64,000 nt of DNA from Artocarpus heterophyllus (taxonomy: Eukaryota > Streptophyta > Magnoliopsida > Rosales > Moraceae): positions 124,001-188,000 of the forward strand of contig JAJQZP010000438.1 of assembly GCA_025403435.1 (NCBI GenBank). Reading direction: 5' to 3'. Positions 1 through 13,300 of the stretch are shown here, one piece after another (within the stretch, counting starts at the first letter, position 1; each line of letters begins with the position of its first letter). The position numbers and the translations under genes are program-made. A model generated the notes under the pieces. The model had not been told where the DNA came from, searched no databases, and saw only the letters and a list, made by a program, of their open reading frames with translations.

Positions 1-129
1 CGGAAAAGCATGACTACGCCAACAAATAATTGTAAGATTTTTCATACCCTGCTATGCCGCTGAGCATTTTGAGTTCAACAAGTTTCTCGTTTTAATTCAA
101 ATGGTATTCGTCACGTTCGAACATGGCTG

Positions 130-1304
130 TCAACATCTCTGCTGTCGAGTGTACTCCCAAAGAGCAATGGCACCACTGACATGTACATTGAGAGATCTCA
201 CTACACCCAACTGTGGAATCTCAATGCAAGCATCCAAAATATGAATTATATCCACAGGAATACCCTCCTTTTCGCGCCCAAGAACCAGCACCTACCAATT
301 GGATGAAAAATTTTGACAAGAACTGAAACTACATTAAAACTGAAAATGACACGGTGAAAAGTAGGATTACAAACAATTACAGCAAGAAAATTTGTTGTGA
401 TTCATGAAAAGCAAAACAAAGGACAAAACAAAAGGAAATATGATACAAATACTTTCCATATAGTGATATGGTACATGTTGATACCGTTTCCTTCCCTGAT
501 ATACCACCACCATATACTGGAGGAAAATCATAACCAAGTTTATTCAACTAACCGTCTTTTTCGGGAAGGCGTACTGATCAAGCGGTATACTGTTTGCAGT
601 TTGCTCCAATCCCAAAATAGAGTAGCCTTCTTTCTTCTTTTTCTCCAGGAAAATCTTCATGCTATCCACTGGGACCTCGATGATTGGAACCCACCTCTCT
701 GCTGTTACGCTGGAAAACAAAACATTTCACTGTAATTTATCGGAATGAAAGTGTCTTAAGCTAAAAATTTAATAGATCAGAACATCTGGAGACAAGTTAC
801 AGGGCCAAATAGAACGGATTAGAAATTTAGTGATGACCACTCCTAAAGGGTTTGCTTCTCAAGCACCACTAAATCTTTATAACAATTGCGAAATAACACG
901 TTCTATTCTAAAACTGGATCTCAAGAAATTATATGATCCATCATGATGAATTCAAGCTATAAAAAGAAGGTAGAGTTAATATCAAACCTGATGAGTTGGA
1001 ACTGTTTATCATGTAAAATATTTGTGTCAGCAACAGCCAAACCTAATGCCTTAAATACCTGGTATAAACAATGGGGTGGTACAAATTCAGACGACTAGTC
1101 GTGCCAAAGGACAAGAATAAATAAATATGTTAAGAAAACTCTGTGCACACACCTCACATGTCCTTGCCAATCCAGCAAGGTTAGGTATGCGGTCGATCAG
1201 TGATGCCACCAGAATAAAATCTTGTCGGCTGTTTCTAAACCTTTCCATAGTCAGACTTCTAGAATGCAACAACTGATCAAGAAGCTGATCTTCCCTTTCG
1301 ATTT
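130..1304 (-). other. SpoU catalytic domain of the tRNA methyltransferase (last four exons)
   Basis: The last 180 or so residues (about 1646-1826) carry the three SpoU motifs in order. Motif 1 is [19 protein letters not shown], with the Asn and Arg typical of the N-x-G-x-x-x-R signature, and spans the 1153/1058 intron. Motif 2 is [12 protein letters not shown] (G-x-E-x-x-G). Motif 3 is [19 protein letters not shown], the knot segment that binds S-adenosylmethionine. These define an alpha/beta-knot RNA 2'-O-methyltransferase. No key residue is missing. Confidence 0.93.
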
Positions 1305-4300
1305 CTGTTTTAACACACATTGGACAATGTCACAAGAAGTACAAAATTTTTGAAAACTAAATGTAACAAAAGAAAAATGTTACAACAGACAGGATAAGGA
1401 AAGCCACAGTGATTAAGTTTTAGAATACAAAATTTATACATACCCGCAAGTTTTTTGTAACTTTCTCCGTGGCCCAAGAGAAAATTAATATCACCGTCTT
1501 TTTTCTCATGCTTAGAAAGAGTGATCTTTTTCTGAAAATCCAACACCATATCTTTCGGCCGTGAGGTGCGTGCTATTTCATCATCATCGTTACATGATAT
1601 TTCCGCGGAGTTATGATCTTCATTACTTCTTAAACTCTCATTTTTGATAATCACCAGGTCCTTTGCCATTGAGCTTCTAAGGTCTTCCCTCGCGTCCTGC
1701 GGAAACAAAATATAAGGTACAAACCATGCAGAAAAAAAGATAGAGAAAAATAGCAAGACCTTACATTTAAAAAGGTGAGCACATCCTCCATCAGAGATTT
1801 TGGCACACATTCGAACTCCAGTTCCTTTAATATGGCAAAAAAAGCTTGATTAACTTAGCAGCCAAGAAATATTATATGCTCAACTGAGCCTTAAAAAACC
1901 AGATTGAATAGAAAATAGAGTAACATGAATCATCATTTCAACTAAAGTCTCCAACCTCAACACGGTTGATGAAAATTCCAGCAGGCGTGACAGAGAGAGT
2001 GGGATTATAGGCATCCAAATATCCTTCCATTGATGCACGTAAGCTGAAATAAGCAATACCAAAATCACATTTCAAACACTATTACAAGTCGCATGCACAG
2101 TTACACACCTAAAATCATGAAGTATTTCCTCAAATCACGAGCACAGCTCCAGCCAGAACGACTAAACCACGTTTACCAGCGCTGTGTGTTTTGTGGGAAA
2201 GTTTGACTTGTGTGTGTAATATTTTAGGAAATATTGCAACAGCTGTAGATTCCCAAGGAAATTCCTTTAACAGAGGGATATGATGTAATATGGTCAGATC
2301 AGTGCTTATTTTGTAGCTACCTTAACTAATGGCTTATCACTGATAAACCGTTTTATTATAGATTTACCAATAGCTTATCACGAATAAACTATTAATTATT
2401 AAAGAAATTGGTTAATCTCTAACTAATATTAATTAACCATGAATAAACCACCAATTTAACCAGTAATAAACCCGAATCAGTACATTACTGATTAACTATT
2501 TCTAAAAGCGACATGTGCCCTAATTTAACAAAATCTTGTTCACTGAAAGGAAAAGCTTAAAAACAGCCATTTACGTTGAAACCCCAAAAAATAAAAGTAA
2601 AAGAGAATATGAATGAAAATTTCATACCGCATACAGTCGGAGTTTTTTGCCAGGTACGTTTTCAAGTCCTCAAAGCACCTCTTTTCTAGAGGCATGGTTG
2701 AAGCGGCTTTAAAATCTGATGGAGGAAAAAATTTGGAAAGAACTTGGTAGACCAGCAACTGCCGTAAGTATCAATAAACAGGATATTAGAAAACAATCTA
2801 AAATGAAAGAAAATAGAAACAAAAATAAAGTAATACAGAAATTCATAGTTCAATAAGTAAACATAACACATGGAATGAAAAATAAAATAAAAAACCTGGG
2901 TAAAACCACGTAAACTATGGTGATGTGAGGTTAATAATGGAACAATAGGAGGAAGTAACTCATCCAAATGCTTGGACTGAACTGCTTCTGATGCATGGAG
3001 AATCACATTGGCTGCTATAAATACATAAGAAGACAGTGCCTGCAGATTGACGTGTGAATATTAGTAGCATTCACGCGTGACATAACAAAGAAGCCTCTTT
3101 TCATTTAAAAAAAAAAAAGTTTATAAATGAATGACCATATGAAGACACTTTTTCTTGAGAACAGCAGCGGAGCCATTTGATTTTAATTTCCGAAATTTCC
3201 CTAAGATTAACGTTCTACTCCCATTTTATAAGAAAAATTACTTGCTCAATAATTAAAATACACAACCATGGTCCCAATAAATAAAACTTATCTCCCATTT
3301 TTCCATAGTGGTCCAGTGAAATGTTTTACTACCTCCACCCTGCCTGAAAGTGGTGTATAGTCTTTTAAGATCATAAATTCTTAATCCACTACAAATTTAT
3401 TCCAGGTTTCTCACTCAATTTATTACATAAAAAGAAAATTACAAAAAAATAAAAGAATAGGAAAAATGAAAACTAGCCTGAAGGGCTTACACGAAAAATA
3501 AAAATCAGAAAATAAAAACATTGACAGTTCATATAAATTTATAAGATGCTTATACACATAGATATTCATTTATGTATAAATTTAGGAATTAAATAAAATT
3601 GATTTGAGATAAAAACTAAAACAGGAAGAAACTAAAAACACCATATAATCATATATCAATCCAAAGAGAGTAATATGAATTAAGAACCATTTGCTGCTGA
3701 GTTGTCTCTAATGAATGGACAAAAAAGACAGACCAAATACGTACCTTCATGAAAATTATTTATATAATTAATTTAATAATGCTATGTTAAACAAATTTAC
3801 CTGTGGCCTCATGTCATAATCTCGCAATATAGGAACTAACTGCTCTCCAACCTGATTGAAATGATGACATTAAAATTAGTATGTGGTTTTATAAATAAAA
3901 GCAGATAAACCCATCTTCAACAGTAATCATAAAAGGAGAAAAGAGCCTTACCAATGATGGGAACTTTAAATATATATTAATTGCAAATGTCTCCAAGTAT
4001 TGGCGAACAGCAGGTAAGTTGTTCCTCTGCAATTAGGATAAAAACCATAATTACACATATGGTTCATTTTGAAGAATTAATAGAAGTTTCTATTGATTAT
4101 ATAACAATATAAGAGAGTTTATGAATCATTATTATTAGAATTTACTTACAGAAAGGGATATGTGCAATTGATGTGTGACTTGGTCGACAATATCTTGACA
4201 GACAAACCTTGACAAAACACATATCATTTGCCAGGCACGTATCTTGCGCCTGTGGATCTGTCAAGAAACAAAATTTTAAAAAAAGGTTAATTAGAAAGAA

Positions 4301-7300
4301 TGAAAAAAAGAATAAGAAAACATAAAAGGCAAGTGAATAGTCAATTTGATTGGTCAACATTTATAGCATGCACAAAATTTCCACTTGAGCATTCACTTTG
4401 TATTTTACAAACAACAAGCTTTATATTATTATATTTCTAAGGCAACTTCCTTTCATGTGTGTGTGTGTGTGTGTGTGTATTGACAAAAAGAAACAATAAC
4501 CTGGGTTGACAAACATGAAGGAATGTATACTCACTGCATGTTTAGCCAAAAAAAAAAAAAAAAAAGAAAAAGAGAGAGAGAGACAGAGAGGGGGCGGGGG
4601 GAAGAAAGAAAGAATACTCACTGCACTGTACTTCTTGTACAACTCTTTTGAAAGATCCTTGTCGTTTACCTGCATGGCAACATTGGCGGTATCAAAACGA
4701 AGATATTGTAAAGGGAACTTAGCATGCACCAATAAGATGCCTCTGATTTCAGCATCCCAATTAAGACTTTTTTGTTTTTGTTTTTGTTTTTTGTTTTTGT
4801 TATTTTACTAGTCTTCGAACTGAGAACTTGATCAGACTTATAAAGAGTCAATCACAAAAAAAAAAAAAAGGAAAGAAAGAAGAGAGAGAGAGAGAGAAAA
4901 GAAAAAGGCCTTTCAAAAGCCATACCCCAACTCTAAAATAAGTGAATTTCATCTAATTCAATTAGTAACATTTCTAAATGTTGTACCAAAGACTTGAGAT
5001 CAATCTCTTGTTGGTAACTTGAAATTTCTATTAGGGGTTAGTGTAAGAATTTCAAACCTCAAAAGCACACTGCAAAATGTAATTACCACGGAACTAAGAA
5101 GCTCAAGGAGAAACAGTTTTCCAGCTTCCAAAGCAGCAAGGCACTCTCTGCATTCGTTGTCTGATCCAACCATGTCAGCAAAATCAGCTAACTTGTAAAA
5201 TAAAACAGCAACTGACACACGTGCGTACAACTCAGTGTTGATAAACGCCTGACAAGAAAAGCAAAATAATGACTAATCATTAACAGGAAAAGCAACCCGG
5301 CAGAATCAATTCCATTTGCTAGACAGATTTTTCTTACTGGTTTTACTATATTTCCTATACCTTAACCCTCAGCTTCTATTAGTAACTAGTAAGCAAGAAA
5401 AGATGGAAAACAATACAAATAGAAGAAAGATAAGTAGACGGTTATTGGCACTATATATCTTCTTTAATAACTATGAAAAATGAAATGATCAAATTGCTTG
5501 CCTCACTCAGTTCAGGATCGGGGCTTTTTGCCAATAATGAAACTTCAATCCTTGTATCCTGATTATCAGCTAATTCAGCTTCAAAATCTTCATCAAACGC
5601 AACTGGAAAGGAAATTCTCAAGTTACCTAAAAAAATAATGCAAACCCACAAAGGATCACTAATAAAGAAGAGCGCAGCACACACCAGAACCATAGAGTGA
5701 TAGAAGTTTCAGCTCCTTCATGTAGTACTTTATAAATCTAGGATTTGAGAGCCACACCCCTGTTAAGTGTAGTGCTGAAAGACGAATTGTACGTGGGCTT
5801 TTTGTGCCTTCCTCGAGAATTTTTTCAATGAACTGTCAAAGGAATCAAGTTACAACATTTAGTAAGCCCTTCACAAGTAATCAGGACAAAAGTCAGAAAA
5901 GATGTGGTATTGGCGAACACAAACAACATAGAAAATACACAAGCACACACAGTGAAAGAGAGAGAGAGAGAGAGAGAGAGACCACATACCCACTTGAGAG
6001 GCCCAGGTGCATTCTCAGTTGTATGCATGCTCTCATCAGCAAACAGGGAAGGATGAAGAACAGAAGATAAAAGCGCAGCAATGGGTGCAACCTTTCGCTT
6101 GTTGCAGCTGACATGCAATATCCAAGCAGAATGAACCAAATTCCATATCATCTGAATTAAATTCAAGATTCAAATGAATGGGCAAAAGTTATTTCCCTCA
6201 CTTCATCAACTTGTAATTCGGAACAAAAGATACATGTATCTCAAAAGGTCACATGCTGTCCAAAAAGTCACCATCTTTTAAAATATATAAACTAAATATA
6301 TAAACTATTGTTAGCCCACCTTTTCAGCTTAAGCTTTTAGGAGAGTTATAAACTAACATCAGAGTAGGAGGTCTTGAGTTCAAACCCCGTTAATTGCACT
6401 CCTAATTCCGTTATTATTGTCACCTTGTGTTGGGTCATTAATATGTTTCGGGCTTATCATTAAATATTCACGTGTTGAGCTTTCCGATTAATATTTACCC
6501 ACACGATTGCCCATTGTCTAGCCTACAGTTGAGGGGGAGTGTTAAAATATATAAACTATTGTTAGCCCACCTCTTAACAGCTAAAGTTTTTGAGAGAATT
6601 GGTAAACTAATACTATCCTAGTATTTCCATTTCAGTAAGAACACATTCTTCGCTACAATTACAGACATCTCATAACGCTCATAGAGAAGCACTTATACAA
6701 TAGAGGAGATAGGAAGCAAACCTGGGCTTCAACCCCATTGCAAGAGGAAACAAATGAACCCAACTTTCCATCGGCAAAGAGACCCAAAGCTAGTCTGACT
6801 GATCTCAGAATAGGTAAAACAGAACCTTCTCCAGCGTTCTCAAGGCTGCAAAATACATGAAGTTGACAAGTCAAGAATACGATTACCCATATGCAACACC
6901 CACTATTGTAACCACAAAAAACAACTTTAGACATTGGGTAACTAGAATAGCCACTTAGACATTAACTTTTTTTTTTTTTTGAGGATGAGGTTTCCTCAGG
7001 GCAAAAATCAGAGGTTGGCCCACAAAAAAGGGGACCAACTCCTTACAATATCAGAAAAAAGAACTTTATAAAATCCACCATCTGGGTAAGAGATACACAA
7101 ATTAAAAAAGAAGACAAGTAAGAGAACTACACATTGCAGAAAGAGTATCCACTGATAATCCCATTCCATACAAACTCTATGCGCAAACAGACACATATAT
7201 ATTGCACGGTAGGACTATAATAATAATAATAATAATAGTAGTAGTAAAAAATCAACAACACTTCAATAAACCCCCCAAAAAATAGAATAATTTGTCAACG

Positions 7301-10300
7301 CTCCAACGACACAATTCAAAAGAACAAATATGCTCTTAGCCAACTTTTTGAACGCATGATATCAGTAACTAACGCCCTCTCTCTCTCCCTCTCTTTTTTT
7401 CTTTTTTTCTTTTTTTGTTAATAAGAAACTGAAATTTATTAATTGAAATGAATTGAAAGTTATAATAGAGGACAAGGAGTCCTCAACACAAGGAGGAAAA
7501 AAAGGAAGCAGGAAAGAACAAACGAAAGCTTAGCCGCTAACAAAAACAAAAACAGAAACAAGACTAAGCTGTTGTAACAGAGAATCCTAACCCCTTTGTA
7601 AATCTGAAAACGAAAAGGCAGCAAACTCTTTGCTTTGGAAAAACTAGCACCCTCTCTCTAATAACCCCATTGTTAATGAAAAAGACTATTATCGCTGAAT
7701 ACTCAAGAAAACCAAGAAAGTAAAATATACATACATACACACATACATACATACATATATATGAAATTAGAAAAAAGCTCATAATTTCTTACTTCTCAAC
7801 AAGATCACTAAAAATCTGTCTCAGAGCAGCATCCGAGAAGAAAGTAGCATTGTCATCTAAATGCAGCCCATTGTTAACAGCATAGCCAGGAATCGATAAC
7901 AAAGATTCTAGGCAAAGCCACTGCATCATTAAAAGAAAATTAGATAACATCTTTTACCTGTACAACTTCACCACCACACACCATCATATGATGTAATATA
8001 TTTAGCTGCACACACATGAAGATAATACAACTTTGCAATGGCAGGACGACCCAAAGAGAGAACAACAGAAAGCAAAATTACAAGTATAACTTATAAAAAT
8101 ACTACAAGTATTCACCTTCCAATTCATTAGAACTGCACGTCGTGTTCGTACCAAAACTCCAACTGCTAGAAGCTCATTGATATGCTGAAGGAAAGAAAGA
8201 ACCAAGGAATCTAACGAAGGTTTGCCTTCTACTTTTGATAGAAACTGCTTGTCATTGTCACCAACAAAATCCAGGGTTTGAGAAGAAAACACAGACACTA
8301 ATGCTCTAAGAGCATATGTCAATGCTTCATATGCAGCAAGACGAATCTCTGCACCTATCTGCTTTGTTGCCCACAGATAAACTACAGAAATTAGATTATA
8401 AAAACTAGCAAAATCTTGAAAGGTAAATCCCCAATAAGGCATAAATTAAACAATATTTTTCTATGAATCAATGTAACTTACAACACACCTCTGAATCAGA
8501 AGCTGAAGATGAAATAGTGTTCCAGTAGAACTTCCACAAAAACTTGAAAGCAGAATTTAGAAAAGAACCACTTCCAAACTGAGCACACCATGATGATACA
8601 ACCGCAACAGTCTTCACAGATGTTATCTGTTTGTTCACGGCCAAGAAAGGTTACCACAAAAACGCGTATTAACTGAACAAACTCAGCAAACTCACCAAAA
8701 AGTTCAAAATCACAGCAAACTAAGAATCGACTCAACTAAAGATGAATTTAGCAAAAGAATCATACTGCTTGAAGCACATCAGTCGCGATGGAAGATGATA
8801 AGCGGCGCTGACTTGGACCTCCAAGTTTTCCTTTCACAGAACCGGGCAGGGTCTCCTGCACCTTAATGCCAGAAGAGAATACTGAACATGACGAGTTTGC
8901 AAACAAGACTAGCTCCTCCTGAAAGTTAGATGAACATATTACCATACCACAGAACCAACAACAGCAAGGTTAAGGGGAAGAAACAGATAATGAAGACACC
9001 TAGAAGTCCTGTCCAATCAGTTCTCAGTACCATGACGGATAGGAAAACATCGGTGAACCTCTGATATAAAGTAGTAGAATCTGCGTAACATGGTTTATCT
9101 AGTTTCTCAAGTGAGCCTGCTTCTGATCTGGTTCTGAACTTGATACCATATTCAGTGGTTCTTTCCTGCATTATCTGAAGCTCCATAACCAAGCTCAAGG
9201 TAAGAATGAGAAACTTAACAGGTATATGCTCCAAATTCTTATTTTGACTGCAGATATTAGAAACATGATTCTGAATGAACTGCATAAAAAATCCAGGATC
9301 AATCATTCGTCAGACCCTTTTGGTATAGGAAATTATAAAAACGAGCTCAGATGGGAAGCCGAAGAACAATCAAAATGGATAAAAAAGGAGAGGAAAAAAG
9401 AATGTGAAGGTGCACCGTCCATATGGGTATCAGATGACACTCCTCCTTGATTGCAAGAAAAAGCACACGTGCCCATCTTTTTGCTTCTGATTCCCATGCA
9501 TCTAAGTCACCGTCATCGTAAGTACCAGACGTGTGAACCATATAATGAGGACTACAAAACCTGCTGGGGAAGTCATGGAGGCTCTTCAGAAACTTCAACT
9601 CAATATTGGAACAGTTGAAACTGCAATGCCTTTGTCCACACCCCATAAGCCATCCTTGTACTTTGGCTCTTAAAGAACCTACAACTCAAAGAGATGGAGA
9701 GAAAATGATTACATGTGCATGCACAAACATGTACATATGAACGTCCACATAGACATGTTCAGAAATAGACATGCTAGAAAAATTTCACAGATCAAAACAG
9801 GTAAAAAAAAAAAAAAAGCGCTTAAAACATCAGACTTACCACCATGATCAGTAAATTCCCGTGGCAATATTGAAATAAAGTGCAATAGTACCTCAAGAGG
9901 CACTTCAAACATACACACCACTGAGGCCCCGGTCTCGAGTATTTTTTCACACACTGGAGTAAATTAAAATAATATTCTGTTAGTCATCATCTCGGCTTTT
10001 GATTTATTAATATCAATATTACTCCTAAACTAAAATAACATCGCAAGTCACAACCCAATCAAATTAGGCATTTGAGACCTCGGAGTCGATAATTCGGATT
10101 GAAATGTTGTTTGCTGCACTCAATAATAAACCTCAAAACATCAAGTAAAACAACTTTTTCGTTTTGGGGAAAGCATTTGGAGTCGAACACATCTTGATCC
10201 CCTTCTGCTCCACTGTCATTATCGTGTGTTGTAACTCCATGAGCAGCTGAAGCTATGCATTCAGCAAGGCCCATCAATCCAGCTCTACTGAATGATTGCT

Positions 10301-13300
10301 GCCTGGCAGTAGATGCTAAATTGCTCAGAAAAGCAATCCACTTCCTGTAACCATTTGGAATGACATCAATATCGTCCTTTTTTCTAAAAGTACAAACAAT
10401 TTTAGAATCCACATGGTGCCCACTAAGATTAAGAAGCAGAATTCTTATCGATTTTTCTTTTATCAAAGGATGAAGAAACAGAATAGGTTACTTCCACGTT
10501 TTGGGCCGGGCGGGCTTTTGGAATCTTAAGATATCTCTTAAGATATCATGGAAACAAGAACTTGAATTCAACTTGGTAGAATCCTAAAATATGCCCCATG
10601 ATAAAATCTTAAACAAAGGTTCACAAAAGTTGAGCACATATTAAAAGACAAAATTTTGAGGCACAAGATTGAATACCTCAAACTGAGGCAACTAGCATAT
10701 AAATGTAAGAACTGAGCTGCATCTTCAATTGTCCTTGATGAGTATACTCCTTTTACACCTATTACAAGGCAAAACAAGGAAACAAGTCAACATAATGAAA
10801 TACAACAGTCAAGTACTGAATTCTTATTAAAAAAGAAAAGATAAAATGTGAGCGAGAGAGATAATAAATAACCGTTTATCTTTTTTAGAGGAACTTTTTG
10901 TAGTATGGAAACTAAATTCTTAAACATATGCACACATGTATGATTACATATATTAAAATAACACAAATTAACAAACGGAAGCGCTCAAGAAAATGATTAC
11001 AAGAGTATATACGAACTCTAGGTAGTCATGCCATGTTTTGTGAACAATCACAGCGCTACAGTTAATACATAAATCAACCATATTCATATCTCATGGTATT
11101 GTTGTAGGTAAAGACTAAAGGTAATTAAAGTAACTAATTTCACATCTGAGTAACATTAACCGTAGTATCTATTTATGGATGGTATAGTGGAAAAGAAAAT
11201 CCAAACAGCTTCTAGATGAAAATTTAATAAATACAAAGTTACAAACCAAACTCTTTGTGGTGCACAGGGTCATTTAATGCTAGTAAGAAGGAACCAAGAA
11301 GAAAATTTTCAGGTACTGCATTGGCAAAGTTTCCATAATCCTTCCACTTGATGCCCAAAATTGACTGCATTATCAAGCACCTAACTGCACATAAGCAACA
11401 AATGAGGAACTGAAAAGACTGTATAGAACGTTAACCTGTACTAAAGAGTTAACCATTACCTTGTGGATTATCATGATGGAGTCCTCGCTCCCACAAGATA
11501 GCTAACCAATTAAAGATTTCACCCAATGTTCCAAGTTGATTTTGATGTGGTGCTCCACCATCAGAGCTAGCAAAATTTACGTGTGATGTAGAAGATTGGA
11601 GCAACAAGGACACCTACGACAACATGTTAGACATGATTGAGCTTCACAGAAAAGTTTGCTGAAAACTGTAATAAAATGTACACAGTAAGAAACCTTCTTT
11701 TAGCTCATTGAAAGCCATAAGTTATGTTCATTGGAGTTTAAACCAGGCCCATAAAAATAAGAACACGATTTTAAAAACCCACTCAAGGCAGACTACCTGA
11801 TGATTCCAAGCTGCTTCAACCAAGTGAGTACCATACTCTTCAAGCATCTCGTATAGCAGAACAAATGCTTCCCACTTCTGCTGGCTGTTTAAAGTAGACT
11901 CAGTTGTCTCACAAATTTTTCCAACACCTAGTGACTTGGCTTCTATTTCAGCCCACACTTCCCTCTTTGTCATGCCCTGAGGAGTTGAACGTTTTTTGTG
12001 CAAAGTAGTCTCAGAAACACTAGACGATCGCCCCCCTCCATCTTCATTTATGCGCACTACTGTCTTTAGTATGTGTAATGATTGCTTCCTCACTGAGCCC
12101 TCCTTATCAATCTGACAAATAACACCAAAACCAAAAATAAAAATAACGTCTGACACTATGCACTTGAGTTATCTGAGAACAAAATTGAAGTGGTTCAACA
12201 AGAAATGCTGAAGAGGTAATGCTACTTACCAAGCCTCTTTTAATTTCATCCCAAAATTCCTTATCAGCTCTTATATCCAGTCCTTCACCTTTATCGTCAT
12301 CTCCATATTCGTATGTACAAGGTAAGAAAGAAAAATACAGAGACAGTACATTATAGGCATCTCCTCTCTCTATAGGTCCAAGAGAAAATAATGTTCGACA
12401 GCACTTCCAAATTTTCACAGAGTAATCATTCCTGGATGCCAATCAGGTACATTTTAGAAGAGTGTACATATGATGAATGCTTGTGGACAAGGAGAATATG
12501 CAAGTAAGACAAACATGTTTCGAATATCCGTCGTACAGATTACCTGGAAAACAAACACTTCTTGCCATTACGTAAAACTTCAAAGGAGGGATAAGATGCA
12601 AATGCTTTGAAAATAATTGGAAGAAGAAAGCTAATTGCACAAGCGCGGTGTTCCAAGCTTTCTAGAAGCATATGTTCAGCCATACTGCAAAGACCCCAAA
12701 TCAAGTTACCAGCAAAATGATGAGCATCAACATAACCATTAGCCACCATTGATTCTGATGGTATAGCTCTTTGCTGGTTTGAAAGGGCAGCATCAAGCAT
12801 TATGGCTAGAATTTGGCATGAAACTGGCAGTGGAAGGGACCAACTTGGATATTGAAATTGATCTTTATCTAGCTCCAAACGACCAAAAACCTTATTTTCT
12901 GATTCTTCATTTTGAAGCATACCTAAAGAATAATAAACCGATCTTAATAAAAATGGAACCAGATTTGCCTCAGCAACTACCCAGCTATTTGTTTCAACCA
13001 CGACAACAACGAATGATTCTGCAACCTAATGAGAAAGTTTCATGCAATATAACAGTCAACAAGGAAGTATTTGATAGAAAATGGATAAAACAAGAACTTA
13101 TAACATATCGATAACCAAGCTTCTAGCGTCTACCTGGTTAAGCAATTTGCGATCAAGAGTATGCAGTTCCTTCATCAATGGAAGAAATATTCTCCAAATG
13201 AATAATTCTAAAGCATCATGGTTAAATCCTGCAGAGAAAAATTATCGGTAGACAGTTTAAAGCTAACAGATAGAAAGCCCTGTTCCAAATTACAAACACC

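Noticed and set aside
397..735. 112-codon open frame on the plus strand
   Set aside because: It is the antisense of the second-last exon (553-709) and flanking introns of the tRNA methyltransferase gene; the minus-strand protein is strongly conserved.
6350..6400. tRNA-like words (gaggtcttgagttcaaacccc) suggesting a SINE head or tRNA gene
   Set aside because: No cloverleaf can be closed, and the paired flanking repeats with a polypurine tract fit a short LTR element better.
12779..13114. 111-codon plus-strand open frame
   Set aside because: Antisense of the 482-nt exon at 12544-13025, whose frame and splice sites fit the methyltransferase gene.
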